Positions 49,396 through 61,256 are shown, counted from the stretch's first letter. The stretch: DNA of 64,000 bases from Ahaetulla prasina (GCF_028640845.1 NC_080539.1:101024554-101088553); one strand, 5' to 3'. The notes: generated from the letters alone by a model not told the origin. A program made the numbers and translations.

Positions 49396-50449
49396 TACTG
49401 GGCTGCTGAAGCCTTTGAGCAATCAACTGAAGATCGTCCTCCGTATCTTGGCGTGCTCCTCCCACCGCTTCTGTAGCAGAATCCTGAACTTTACTTTGAG
49501 TTTGTTGCTCCTTTTCTTTACGCTTAAGGGCTCCCCTCGTCAGTCTTTGTTCTTGTGGTTGTTCCTCTGATGGTAACATCACTGGAATCACCTCAGCTTC
49601 CACACCCATTTGAGTCTCTTGAATTCTTTTTTCTATTATTTCTATTTCAAATTTCAGCACTGTAGAAAGAAAATCTTTGGCCTTAAGCACTGTGTCAATA
49701 CGATATCTCCTTCCTTGATAATACACTGTCAAGCCAACTGGAACCTCCCATCTAAATTGAATCTGGTATTTCTTAAGTTCTTGTGTGAAAAATGTAAAGT
49801 CCTTTCTATCCCTTAACATCTTGGGAGGAATCTCTTTCAAAACCTTCAACTCCTGTTCCCCTATTTTCAAGTTTTTCTGAAAAGCAACTTGCAAAATTTG
49901 ATTCCTCACTGTTCTTTTCAAAAAATAAACCACAATGTCTCTAGGAAGTTTCTTTTGCCTAGCAATCCAAGAATTAACTCTATAAATTTTGTCAATTTGA
50001 TAAGCAACCTCTTGTGGATCAAGTTCAATAAATTCAGCCAGAGCTTCTGATAAAATTTTTTTTAAATCTTCCCCTTTCTCCTCATTCAAACCCCTAATTC
50101 TCAGAGCTCCTTCCATCATTCTATACTGCATCACCACCACTTGATCTTCATTTTTATCCAATTTGATTTGCATTCCCCCCATTCTATTTTCTATTTGTTG
50201 ATTTGACTGAACAATTTCTTGCACCTCCTCCTCCACCACCTCCAGTCTTTTTGCCAAACCTTGAAAAGCCATCAAGATATCTTCTCTTATTTTTTTATTA
50301 TTCTCTTTTATTTCTTCTCTTATTTTCTCATTATTATCCATAATCTCCTTAAACCTTTCTTCAGACACTTTCCCTTGCTCTTTAATCAGATCTTCTAAAG
50401 CTGGTTCAGAACCCCTTCTGCCCCCAGTCTTAGGTGGTTTAGTAGCCAT
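49385..50449 (-). CDS. L1 ORF1 protein, intact reading frame, 354 aa
   Basis: Encodes the RNA-binding, trimerising chaperone of an L1 retrotransposon RNP (family knowledge). It starts MATKPPKTGGRRGSEPALED. Residues about 20-130 have heptad-like, charge-rich sequence (RFKEIMDNNEKIREEIKENN) predicted as a coiled coil. An RRM-like block follows (MEGALRIRGLNEEKGED, about 135-150), then the C-terminal domain (LPRDIVVYFLKRTVRNQIL, FTFFTQELKKYQIQFRWEVP, about 195-255), then a Gln/Glu-rich tail. The stop TAA overlaps the ORF2 start (ATGGCAAATAA). Expression is unknown. It belongs to a different L1 lineage from the copy at 39702-45583. Confidence 0.88.
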   Translation of the reverse strand: MATKPPKTGGRRGSEPALEDLIKEQGKVSEERFKEIMDNNEKIREEIKENNKKIREDILMAFQGLAKRLEVVEEEVQEIVQSNQQIENRMGGMQIKLDKNEDQVVVMQYRMMEGALRIRGLNEEKGEDLKKILSEALAEFIELDPQEVAYQIDKIYRVNSWIARQKKLPRDIVVYFLKRTVRNQILQVAFQKNLKIGEQELKVLKEIPPKMLRDRKDFTFFTQELKKYQIQFRWEVPVGLTVYYQGRRYRIDTVLKAKDFLSTVLKFEIEIIEKRIQETQMGVEAEVIPVMLPSEEQPQEQRLTRGALKRKEKEQQTQSKVQDSATEAVGGARQDTEDDLQLIAQRLQQPSNGK

Positions 50450-51040
50450 TTCAGTTTTTAAAATTCACAAAATATAAGTCTAGAAACTTCTCTTTTCCCC
50501 CTTTAAGTATAGGAGAGCTCAGTTCACTTCATTAAAATCCACACATAACATTTCTTATCTTCTTAGTTGCACAGACTGTTTGAAATTCCATTCGTCACTT
50601 TCACTCCCGTTCAGGCGCCATCTTTAAGAGTCAATTAAAACAAAGGAAAAAAAGTTTCTCTTTTTTAAAAGGTAGAAGTCAGGAAATCAAAAATACTTGC
50701 AATCCAATAATTGTCCGCTGGCACTCATTCCGTCTGCTTAAAGAGATCCATAAAGATAAGACAATTAGCAGAGATGGACACTTTCTTCTTTTCCTGCTTT
50801 TGCAGGCATGCACTGAAGTCGGAGGGCAGGAATATTTATGGGACCCGTCGACCCTTCGAGGCTCTGCTTAATTAAAACAAAGCCTCTGGGGAGGTCTACC
50901 AACATTTCCTGCTGCTCTTATCTTTCCCCTTTCATCCAGGGAAAAAGATTAAAGCCGGCTTTTCCTGGCTTTTACGATGTTCAGTGCGGAGCCCCTTTAA
51001 TTAGGGGCTCAGCGAAGAGGTGGAGCCACCCGGAAGTCCT

Positions 51041-51285
51041 ATTATTTATTTATTTATATTGTTGTGACAAAAATAAATATTATTTATTTATTTTTGTCAC
51101 AACAATATACACAATCTTCATACAAAATGATTATTAAGTATATAAACATATATATGAGGAAATATAAGGAAGTATAAGCATATATATATAAGAAAAAAAG
51201 CAATAGGAGAGGAACGGTAGGCACGTTTGTGCTCTTATGCACGCCCCTTATAGTCCTTTTAGGAATAGGGTGAGGTCAATAGTAG
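51041..51285 (-). mobile_element. LINE 3'-end fragment with terminal palindrome
   Basis: Contains phrases of a common snake LINE-derived repeat ('gtaggcacgtttgtgctctt', 'atgcacgccccttatagtcc', 'ggaatagggtgaggtcaata'). The stretch 51055-51111 is an inverted repeat: TATTGTTGTGACAAAAATAA pairs with its complement. Confidence 0.6.
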
Positions 51286-51286
51286 A

Positions 51287-51484
51287 TATCTATCTTGATT
51301 GTTATATTTGTTTATTCTAAATATTTATTTATTCAAATATTTATTTATTTATATTTATTTATATAAATATTTATATAAATAAATATTTGTATAAATATAT
51401 ATATTTATATAAATATATAAATATAAATATTTATAAATATTTATTCAAAATATTCTATCTTGATTGTTTTATTTGTTTCTATAA
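51287..51484. repeat. AT-rich low-complexity block, palindromic
   Basis: Dense TTTATTTA/AAATATTTATA motifs able to fold back on themselves. It is bounded by two similar 30-bp copies of 'tctatcttgattgttttatt' at about 51290 and 51452. Confidence 0.8.
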
Positions 51485-51721
51485 AAGAAGAATTTCTTAT
51501 TATTGGATCTCAGCATTGTTACAGGACCAACACCAAACAAAAATATCTAAAATAAAGTTGGTAGACAGGCATCTTCTTCCTGGCAAGAAGTTCTATTATT
51601 TGCAAGTATAGCAACATTGCTATATATCAGTTTTTCTCAACTTCAGCAATTTTAAGTTGTGTGGATGCGGCATGTTGGCATGCTTTTTGAGGGAATTTTT
51701 AGAAATGAAGTCCACACAATC

Positions 51722-52376
51722 TATAGAATAGAATAGAATTTTTTATTAGCCAAGTGTGATTGGACACTTAAGGAATTTGTCTTGGTGCATATGCTCTTGA
51801 TGTACATAAAAAGACAAGATACCTTCATCAAGAATCATAAGGTACAACACTTAATGATAGTCATAGGGTACAAATAAGGAATCAGAAAACAATATCAATA
51901 TAAATTGTAAGGATACAAGCAACAACGTTACAGTCATGCAGTCATAAGTGGGAGGAGATGGGTGATGGGAACGATGAGAAGATTAATAGTAGTGCAGACT
52001 CAGTAAATAGTTTGACAGTGTTGAGGGAATTATTTGTTTAGCAGAGTGATGGCGTTCGGGAAGAAACTATTCTTGTGTCTAGTTGTTCTGCTGTGCAGTG
52101 CTCTATAGGGTCATTTTGAGGGTAGGAGTTGAAACAGTTTATGTCCAGGATGCGAGGGGTCTGTAAATATTTTCACAGCCCTCTTTTTAACTTGTGCAGT
52201 ATACAGGTCCTCAATGGAAGGCAGCTTGGTAGCAATTGTTTTTTCCGCAGTTCTAATTATCCTCTGAAGTCTGTGTCTGTCTTGTTGGGTTGCAGAACCA
52301 AACAGACAGTTATAGAGGTGCAGATGACAGACTCAATAATTCCTCTGTAGAACTGGATCAGCAGCTCCTTGGGCAA
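51722..52376 (-). mobile_element. L3-type LINE 3' end with short (AATAG)n tail
   Basis: Tail TAGAATAGAATAGAA at 51722-51737, then the conserved 3' UTR and RT C-terminal codons up to about 52376 (complement of [15 protein letters not shown]). More diverged than the copies in intron 1; 5'-truncated. Confidence 0.92.
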
Positions 52377-52379
52377 CCC

Positions 52380-53070
52380 TATAGCTGCTGAGATTTAGAA
52401 GCTATATAGTAAAAATGCTTTGTTTCCTAGTACTATAACATTAATACAAACTTCCAGAAGGAGGTTGGTACTTGAATTGATATTTTTTAATGTTTTCATT
52501 TTTTTTCTGAGTAGAAAAAAAAGGTTGCTTGCAAGTACTTCTCAGGAGTAAAAAGTTGAGTCAAGGGTCTTAGCTTATCCAAAAATAGTCCAATAATCAT
52601 TTTAAGCCTAACATCCACCCATCCTCATCCTTTGGAATTTCTGCTTAATCATGTGAACTTTTAGTATTTGGGCTTGTAGATCCCTCTTGCATTTTTGGCT
52701 ATCAGGAGATTGTCAGTAGCATAGTACAGGTTACTTGATGTTTCTTACTTCAGTTTTAAAATCCAGTTTATCCTCATTTAGTCCATATTTCCTTAATAGA
52801 TACTCAGCGTATAAGTTGAATAAACTAGGAGGAGTGTATGCAGTCACACTCCCTTGCCAACCTGGAATCAGTCTCTCTGTACTTTAACTCCTTGGCTCGT
52901 ATATAAGTTTTTCACGAGGACAATGAGATGTTCTTGGATTCCCATTTTCTGATCACTTTTCACAGCTTTGTGATAAACATAATAAAAGTCATTTCTATAA
53001 TTAATGAAGCAGATATTGATGTGTTTTTTATATTCTTTGCCTTTTTCAATTATCCCATTAGCAAAAAGGT
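52380..53070. other. Intergenic, nothing recognised
   Basis: AT-rich sequence with vague similarity to LINE 3' regions but no clear motif. Confidence 0.4.
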
Positions 53071-53071
53071 G

Positions 53072-53580
53072 TTCTTACATCTTTAAAGCGCTCCATGGCT
53101 TAGGGCCAGGGTACTTAGGGGACCGCCTGCTGCTACCGAATACCTCCCACCGACCCGTACGCTCACACAGAGAGGGACTTCTCAGGGTGCCGTCCGCCAA
53201 GCAATGTCGGCTGGCGACCCCCAGGGGAAGGTCCTTCTGTGTGGGGGCTCCCACCCTCTGGAACAAACTTCCCCTGGACTTCGTCAATTGCCTTACCTTT
53301 GGACTTTTCGCCACGAGCTGAAGACGTATCTGTTTATTCGCACAGGACTGGCCTAAGAATTTTAAATTTTTAAATAATTTTAATTTTAATATTTAATATT
53401 TGATACAAATTTTATGGGGTTTTTAAGGTATAAATGTTTTAATTTGGCCATATATATAATAAGTTTTTTAATTATTGTTTTATCTGTACATTGTCATTGT
53501 TTTTATTGTGACTGTGAACCGCCCTGAGTCCTTCGGGAGAAGGGCGGTATAAAAATCCAATAAATACTAAATACTAATAC
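53072..53580 (+). mobile_element. L2-like LINE, 3' 0.5 kb
   Basis: Encodes the end of the L2-like polymerase (FKALHGLGPGYLGDRLLLPN, GAPTLWNKLP) with a frameshift. A 3' UTR follows, then the hairpin ACCGCCCTGAGTCC...AGGGCGGT and a tail AATAAATACTAAATAC. Confidence 0.9.
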
Positions 53581-53859
53581 TAATACAAAGTGCAGTATTT
53601 GGCATAAGGGAACAATATAAATCCCTTTGTAATATCCTTCCCTATTCTAAATCACCCTTTCTCCAAATTAAATTCTTATAATAACCAATTTTTCATTGTA
53701 AAGATTTCTCAAACTAGGGATCAAGCAATCTGGTCTTCTCAATTACTGTAATATATTCCATATTCTTGCATGCTCTTGTCTGTCTTATCCAAAAAAATCT
53801 GCTTTGTAGCTTCTTTTTCTCATGCTATTTTTATATGCAAAATTTTAAGCCATCTAGAG

Positions 53860-53965
53860 CAGGGGTCTCCAACCTTGGCAACTTTAAGCCTGGTGGACTT
53901 CAACTCACAGAATTATGGGAGTTGAAGTCCACCAGGCTTAAAGTTGCCAAGGTTGGAGACCCCTG
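53860..53965. mobile_element. hAT MITE, near-perfect palindrome
   Basis: 106 bp. The two arms ('ggtctccaaccttggcaact' and its complement) match almost without error. Flanks are ATCTAGAG (53852-53859) and CTCTAGAG (53966-53973), 7 of 8 identical. Confidence 0.92.
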
Positions 53966-54851
53966 CTCTAGAGTCCCTTTGCAGTGAGATGTGCAGCAAA
54001 CAAATTAAATAAGCAAGCAAAGATCTTTGCTTTTGTGAAGAATTAATATTGTCAATTTGCTTTTTCTCTTCTGTAATATAAGCATATATTTTCCCAATCT
54101 GTAGATCATAGACCTTGTTCCACATTTATTGAGGTAGAACTTTGAGTATTTTAGTTGATATTTCTCCTGTAGCATTATGCAGTTGAAGGGTATTTCATCT
54201 AGTTTCTCATCTGCACCTGGGGCTTTTCTATTTGACAGTTGATCTATTGCCTGTTATTCCTCAATAATCTCCTGTATAGAAGGTTTCATTCTATAATGCT
54301 GGTTGCAGCAGTGATTAACAGTCATTTCTGCCATTCTTTAACCTTATTTGTTGTTATTGCAACTCCTCAATTATTACTCTTCAGTAAGATTAGATGCAGA
54401 GTTACCTATGATTTTTTCTGAATATCTCAAAAGTATATATACTATAAAATCTTGAATGGCACACATTAGCAAAATTTCCATCTGTCAGTTGCAAAAGACC
54501 ACAGTGCTTGATCCACACATAAACTATTCTGATGCTTTACAGCATCCTAAATTCTTGGGAAGAACTTGATGCAAATGAAGGATAGCACCAGGTAAAAAAC
54601 TGACAGCTGTGATTTTACATTGTTAGGAATAGTAATAATAGCTTACAGTTGTGTTACACATCTTCTATTCCAAGCTTCTAAGACTGTTTAACATGACATT
54701 CTTGATTTTATTCAATAGCTTATGGTGGCATATTATAATTGTCTTTCTCTGTCCAGAATTAGAACTTATAGATTAGATTCTATGTCCCTGGCATTCTTGA
54801 AACCTGCTCCAGAAAACAAGACAACCCTACTCTAGCATATGTAAAGCTTAG

Positions 54852-54970
54852 AAGGGGTGTCAAATCTGCAGCCTGCAGGCTGGAGGCATCACATGCTGGC
54901 CAGGCCTGCCCAAAGTTTAGCGAAGGGGGGGAAAGTTGCAAGATGTCACGCCATGAATTTGACACCCCTG
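54852..54970. mobile_element. hAT MITE of the GGGGTGTCAAA type
   Basis: Ends AAGGGGTGTCAAAT and TTTGACACCCCTG. Related to the 21221-21525 element by its termini. No clear 8-bp duplication remains. Confidence 0.7.
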
Positions 54971-54999
54971 AACAAGCAGGAAGCAGAATGGGACTTCCA

Positions 55000-56370
55000 A
55001 ACAATATCACACTATGACATGAGGAGTGGGGATTTTGTTAATACTGGCTTCCAATGATAGCTGGGAGCCATGTTTTATGTGGTGAATTATGATTTCATCC
55101 CTTGTAACATTGCATAACCAGAAAACAATGGGTTATGTAGCTATGTATCGATTGTATTATTTTATATTATAGTTGTAATTATCCTGAAGCAAGAACACTT
55201 CTTCTCAGAAGAACTTCTAAGCTCTTCATATGCTAGAGTAGCTCTGTGTTGCCAACATCCCCCTCCCTGCTTCTCCAGGTGCACATTCCATCAGAAAAAG
55301 GTTCGCAAAAGTATTAGAGCAAGATAAACTTCTGCAGTCTAATGCAGCAAGAAGCAGTTTATCAATGGATATTTTAGTCTCTGTGTTGATGATTACACAA
55401 CAGGGATCTCACAGTAATGAACAATAAATTTACAACAATAATCACTGATCACTAACAGCAATTTACTACACGGGGACCAAGAATCCTGTGTCAAGAATTA
55501 AAAACAGCTGCTTGGCATTGCAGTTAAAAATAGACAGAGGTTCTAATTTAGAGAAAGAGGAAGAAAGAAGATTTATTTTCCCTTTCAGAAGATAAACTAC
55601 CTGCCTAAGAGGTAGTCTGACTGCTATAATGAATAAGACAGTGGCATTCTGGATGTGTTTGCTTCAATGTGTTCACAAGTTTCTGAAAAAGTATGTTCAG
55701 TAAAAAGATGTAAGCAGTGATTAGTGCGTGAGTGTAAAATTCATTATTCATCATTCATGATGAAAGAAAATAATGTCATATCAAAAACTCCTCTTGCCCA
55801 AGTCACTAATAGAAAGCTGGATACTTCAAAAATAAGTGCAGCTGGAAGTGTTATAGACTTCCACTCCCTTTTTTCTCAAGATGTTCTTTGCTTAGTTGAT
55901 GATATGGTAGAAGAAACAGAAAGTACATCAATCATTTCCTACTAGTGGTAGAAACAAAGCTTGGTTTCTGATTCCAGTTTTTCTCCCTGTGTATGTTAGT
56001 GGGGTTGTACTTGGAATAGAACAGTACAAGTGATTTTTTTTTCACCGCATAGTATCAATATCTAATGTCTGCCTACATACCTTTTTTTTTGGGGTGGTGG
56101 TGATAAAAAACTAGCATTTTATCATCACAGTGTAAATTTCCTGACTTATGTGCTTGTTGGGCATTCATATAGGAGGGTTTGATCATAGCATCATTTTTCT
56201 GTCACAGCTATTTATCAATGGCCATGTTTACATGTCTTGAGATCCAAAAACAGACCTAATAGGTTACAGAACATGCTTGTGATTAGATTTACATTTTGTA
56301 CTAAGCTGTGACTTGTTTCTTCTTTGATTTAATTAATAAATCACAACACATTTACGTTGTATATATTGCA
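55000..56370. other. Intergenic, no recognised feature apart from a short ORF
   Basis: Includes a 73-codon ORF at 55724-55945 (plus strand) with balanced composition that I cannot assign. No exon of GJE1 or NMBR (upstream neighbours of VTA1 in mammals) was recognised. Confidence 0.4.
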
Positions 56371-56379
56371 TATTAAAAA

Positions 56380-56920
56380 TAATGACTTGGGGATAAATTA
56401 ACGAAAGAAATAAAAGAAAAGGAAGCGACAGAATACTATCAAGTATGGATTAAGTTGTATGATTGGTTAGAGAATAGGAAAAGTAAATATGAATAAATGA
56501 AGGAGAAGAGAAGGCGACAAATGTATAAAATATTGTAAATGAATAAAACTAGATATAAAGGGATGATAAAGATAATAAAAGAGGGGGGGAAAGGGGAATT
56601 TATTTATTTATTATTTCAATTTCTATACCGCCATTCTCCCGAAGGACTCAGGGCAGTTTACAGCCAACTAAGAACAACAAATACAAAAATTAAAAACAAA
56701 TTTAAAAGATTAATTTAAATAGGCTGAAAATTCTAAAAACTATTAAAAAACCCCATTAAAAAACTATTAGGCCAGTCCTAAAGCAGAAAGTATGGCCTAA
56801 AGCAGAAAGTATGTGGAACAAAACTGACATGTAAAAAGAAAATACATATTATGTGTTTATGTTATATATGTTGTTGTAGTAAAATTAATAAAAAAATTTG
56901 GATACAAAAAAAAAATTATG
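56380..56920 (+). mobile_element. L1 3' end interrupted by an L2-like fragment
   Basis: 56400-56497 encodes a typical snake L1 ORF2 C-terminus (ATEYYQVWIKLYDWLENRKS). A purine-rich 3' UTR follows and resumes at about 56815, ending in AATAAA-like sequence and an A run at about 56885-56920. The middle (about 56597-56800) is an L2-like 3' end on the minus strand with the CCGCCATTCTCC / CTCAGGGC hairpin. Confidence 0.75.
56597..56800 (-). mobile_element. L2-like LINE/SINE 3' end nested in an L1 3' end
   Basis: (TTTA)n tail, hairpin-type 3' end and 'ggccagtcctaaagcag', matching the region 3' of the polymerase stop in the 25764-27595 copy. A 15-bp direct repeat (CCTAAAGCAGAAAGT) occurs at the right border. 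Confidence 0.75.
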
Positions 56921-57547
56921 ACTTGAATTCACACAATACACAATACTCAGACTCACAAAACCATAATATAGCTTAATGTGGGTAAACCTAGCTTTTGAAC
57001 AGAACACAAGTTGTGATCTTTCTTTTTCCTATTAAAAAACAATAGTGAGAATCAGTACAGTAACAATGAAACAATAGCAACACAGCGTTGGTCTTTCTTA
57101 GCATTTTTCACTAGATAGTTGAATTTCCCCATCAACTTTTTGCTTGGAGCATAATGATTCTATACAATCTTTATATAGAATGATGTCAGAAGGACATCAG
57201 CTCAACTTTCTTCACTGTATAAATAAATACATTGATTTTGAATATGCTTCTCTCATCTATTGCTGGTACCAACCCCTTAAATCAATGGCCCATTAAAACA
57301 AAGAGAATGATACTACAATATTTCATAAAAAACAAACAAACTCTGAACTCAGCAGTCTGATCTTTACCAAATCAGAAGTCTACAAGAATCTATGAATTAT
57401 TTCAGCAATTCTAGAGAACAGCACAATTTGCCAACAGATGGGAAGAATTCAGTCTGCACACCAATACTAAAGAAAGGAGACTTACCAGAGTATCTAAACC
57501 ATCATACAATATCTTTATTTTTTATGCTAATAAAATACCACTTAACA

Positions 57548-57682
57548 CAGGGTTGTCCAAACTTGGTCCCTTTAAGACTTTTGGACTTCAACTCCCAGAG
57601 TCCCTCAGCCAGCAAAGCTGGCTGAGGAACTCTGGGAGTTGAAGTCCAAAAGTCTTAAAGGGACCAAGTTTGGACACCCCTG
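57548..57682. mobile_element. hAT MITE with perfect 8-bp target duplication
   Basis: 135 bp, long palindromic arms, termini CAGGGTTGTCCAAAC / GTTTGGACACCCCTG. Flanked on both sides by ACTTAACA (57540-57547 and 57683-57690). Confidence 0.93.
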
Positions 57683-57755
57683 ACTTAACATCATCCAACG
57701 CAGATTAGAAAAGTCTTTAGAAAAGGCTGAGGAACACAAAATATTATTGGTCAGA

Positions 57756-58060
57756 ACAGAATAACAGAGCTGGAAGGGACCCTGGAGTCTTCTAGTCCAA
57801 CCCCCTGTTCAGGTAGGCAACCGGATACCGTTTCAGACAAATGGTTGTCCAATCTCTTCTTTAAAACTTCCAGTGTTGGAGCATTCACAACTTATGGAGG
57901 CAAGTTGTTTCCACTGATTAATTGTTCTAACTGTCAGGAAATTTCTCCTTAGTTCTAAGTTGCTTCTCTCCTTGATTAGTTTCCACCCATTGCTTCTTGT
58001 CCTGCCTTCAGGTGCTTTGGAGAATAGCTTGACTCCCTCTTCTCTGTGACAATTGGTGAT
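57756..58060 (-). mobile_element. CR1 LINE 3' end
   Basis: On the minus strand it reads the classic CR1 end: 'ggttggactagaagactcca', 'gggtcccttccagctctgtt', ending in a TATTCTGTTC tail. Upstream segments match the plus-strand copy at 61257-61560 over about 300 bp. Confidence 0.93.
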
Positions 58061-58229
58061 GTATGATAGATAATTCAGAAAAATAGCAAAAAGAAGTCAA
58101 GTCCAGTCAAATATTTTATTGTTGTACTCCAACACCAGAATACATACAAAAATGAAGGAAAAAAACCAGGGGAGGAAGATTAAGCTATAGCTGTAATGGT
58201 TTGATTGTAAAATAGAGATTAACATTTAG

Positions 58230-58500
58230 AGAGTGTAAAAAGATAAAATTGATCTAGAATAATTTATATCAAATGAGAGAATGAAATATTATGCTTCTAA
58301 GGATCAATGGATTAAAATATTTGGATACGTATTGGATGATAAAATGGAAGATCAGATAAATTAATGATATGCATATGTTGAAATTGCACAAAAGATTTGT
58401 AACTAACCCACTGACACATTGCATTTGAATGGAAGATGTTTTTATGTTTGTTTGTTTTAAAAATAATTTTTAAAAAACAACAACATTTAGAGGTTACAAT
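58230..58500 (+). mobile_element. Possible L1 3' UTR fragment
   Basis: A-rich on the plus strand with phrases resembling an L1 ORF2 end and 3' UTR ('gaatgaaatattatgcttct') and an A/T-run end. Weak. Confidence 0.3.
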
Positions 58501-61250
58501 TTAGAGTTAAAAATGTTGGATAAAAAAAAACATTTCAGATTATATACTTATGTTTATGAGCCTGGGAACAGATATTCCTGTTTGCACCCTATCCCAGTGG
58601 AGTGATCATGGATAAATAACACAGGACTGTAAACCCAGGGCTCCATAGACAGATAGTACAGACTGCTAAGATCAAGTGTAGTACCAAAAAGAAGTGAATA
58701 TATGCTTCATTAATTATAGAATGGCCTTCAAATGTTTTGATCATGTCAAGCTATGAAATGTAAATAGGAAGTTGAGGATCTTCCTTGGAGTAGCAAACAA
58801 GGCCTTGGAAAAAATTTCATTAAAGGATCAGAACTCTGTACGCAATAGTCTTCCCTAGGACACACTTTATAACTGAAAGTTGGACTTTAAAGAAATAGAA
58901 AACCACTGATGCCTTTGAATTTCATTGTTGAAAAACCTGCTGAGAATACTGTGAATATTCAAGAAAACAAACAAATGAATCAGAAAATAAATCATTCCAG
59001 ACTTCTCTTTTAAGTTACAAAAGACCTGAAATTATCATACCTGGACACATTAACATGAAGACCCAACTCTGTTAAGAATGCTACAGTGGTGGGAAAGTTG
59101 GAAGGAAAGAAAAGAGAATGACTAGGAGTAAGATGGAAAGTTTTAATTACAGCAGTATAGCTGCACCATTGAAAGAGCCAAAGGACCCAGTTGGAGATAC
59201 CAGGTTGGAGAAGAAAATCTATCCATATGGTTAAGAGTTAACACTAATTTTATGGGGCAATCATTGTTGCCAATGTACTAGCTATACTAGTATTGGACAG
59301 TATTTAATCTCTGAGTTTAGTGTATCCTGGACAATTCAGCTGTAAAGACCTGTGACTGTATAAAGATTTAATACTAGATAGTTGATCATGTTTGGAAGTA
59401 AACCATACCTTGTGCTTATTGTGTCCTTATGCCAATGATTGCTGTTACTAATCAAAATTAGTGATATTTAAATCTGAACAAACCCACCTTATTTGAGATG
59501 GTTTGTTACCAAGGGATAGGTCATACTAAAGGGAGAGCTAGAGAGAAGGTTTGTCAGATGCCTCTGCAGAAAACTATCTTCTTATCCTACCTCAAGGCAA
59601 AGTATTAGGACAATCTATGTGCATCAGTTTGGTGCGGTCATTAAAAAGTTGGAATACTAATTCCAGCTTTAGTCATCAAAGCTCACTGGGTGAATTTGGC
59701 CAATCATTAGCTTAATTACATCACACAATTGCTATTGTGGGGAGGAAAATAGAAGGACTGATGTAACTTCTGTTTCAGAATCTTGGAGGAAAGGTAGGCT
59801 GTAAATCTTAATGAGTGATGGTCGGCTGAATTTCCACAGCAGTCATCTTAGTCCTTACAAGAGAATACAAAGAGTCTTCTAGAAGTGTAAACATTTAAAA
59901 AAAATAATCATCATAAACCTGGACTTCTAAACATGATGCCATGTACTGTATTTCGAGACTCTTTCTTTGGCACTTGCCAGGCATTTTTGATTATTTAATT
60001 CATATAATTATTTAGCCAATTGAAGTGGCTGTAACTCAGACATTGCAACTCTGGGTAGCTAACATAAAACGGAATCCAAACAAAAAACCCAACAAAAATA
60101 AAAATAGCAAAACCAAACACAATTGATTTCAGCCCACAATTGTTCCATAATCACTGGTTTTGTATAAAAGTGACCTTGCCGTAGCTGCTGTAAAAATATT
60201 GAAAGAAAATTAAATGGGAAGTTGGCATGCTGAAACAGAAGGTACTTTCTTCTGTCAGACTTTATGGGCAAGGATGTTGGTGGCATTTGCAGATGGTCCA
60301 TAAACAAACGAAGAGAGTCCCCAGTGCTTTATTGGTTGTACTTCCATCTGATTAAAAACAGTTGCTAAAATCCATCTTCAGGCTCTAAAAGTGACAGCCC
60401 TACCCACAAAATTGCCTTTTTATCTGTGAGTGCTTTATGTCTGACTACAGTTTTTCATGGCAGCCATTTTGGGAATAAACAGGTCCGCCTCATTCCCTAG
60501 CCTTCAAGCAATTAATTGGTGAAAGTGTCCATGATCTGTTCTCAGATGCTCTATTATTCCCCTCAGGACAAAAATTTCAAGGCTCTTGCATAAGCTTTTG
60601 TTAATTTCAGCTTTTTTTCTTCTTCAGATGCATGAAGTGTTATTTTGAATTAAGAACACATGTACACACTTCCATAGCTGAAGGGATAGCTAGATTATAA
60701 AGACTGAAGTGTGTGTGTGTGGGAATGAAGTCAATGTTGTAGTGATTCTGGCAATCTTATTAATAATAATAAGTTTATAAAAATGCTACATATCTTTGTT
60801 ATAGTAGTAAACTGATAAATGCAAGTTGAAAACTCACAGGACACATAGAAAACTTGGCTGCTTTAGTCCATGATTTAGGCAAACAGACCAAACTGATTCT
60901 TTATAAACCACTTAGACCCAGAAAAAAAAAAAGCAGTGAACCGAAGACACACAGAAAAAAATGTAGAAATGTCTCAGCTGCTGCTGTAAGAAAGACAAAA
61001 ATTCCAGGAATTACTTATAACTTCAAGATTTCCTATTTCAGCTTCATTTTTTTTCTCGTACAATACCTTCTGGATAGATAATCATTCAGGAATGTTGTTT
61101 CTCCAAAAATTGAATCTCAGAAAGTCTGAGAAATAGATGTTTACAATAAGACTTATGGATCCAGTGCTGAATAAAAGGCTGTTCGTAAGTACTCAAGGTA
61201 GCTCACAAAATTGGAAAATCATATGTCAAAAGCTAAAAATTTAAATAAGA
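58500..61250. other. Intergenic, nothing recognised
   Basis: AT-rich sequence without recognised repeats, RNA genes or conserved exons. Short ORFs show no family motifs. Confidence 0.45.
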
Positions 61251-61256
61251 AATCTT

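Larger units (their letters stand above)
48340..51040 (-). mobile_element. L1 LINE with intact ORF1 and internally deleted ORF2
   Basis: 2.7 kb on the VTA1-sense strand, upstream of the VTA1 promoter. It begins on the minus strand near AGGACTTCCGGGTGGC. ORF1 is complete (50449 to 49385). ORF2 starts at 49395, overlapping the ORF1 stop, but the sequence jumps near 49200 from the endonuclease N-terminus to the ORF2 C-terminus, removing most EN and all RT. It ends in a low-complexity (ATTT)n/T-rich stretch. Target duplication cannot be resolved because both flanks are TTTA repeats. Confidence 0.88.
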
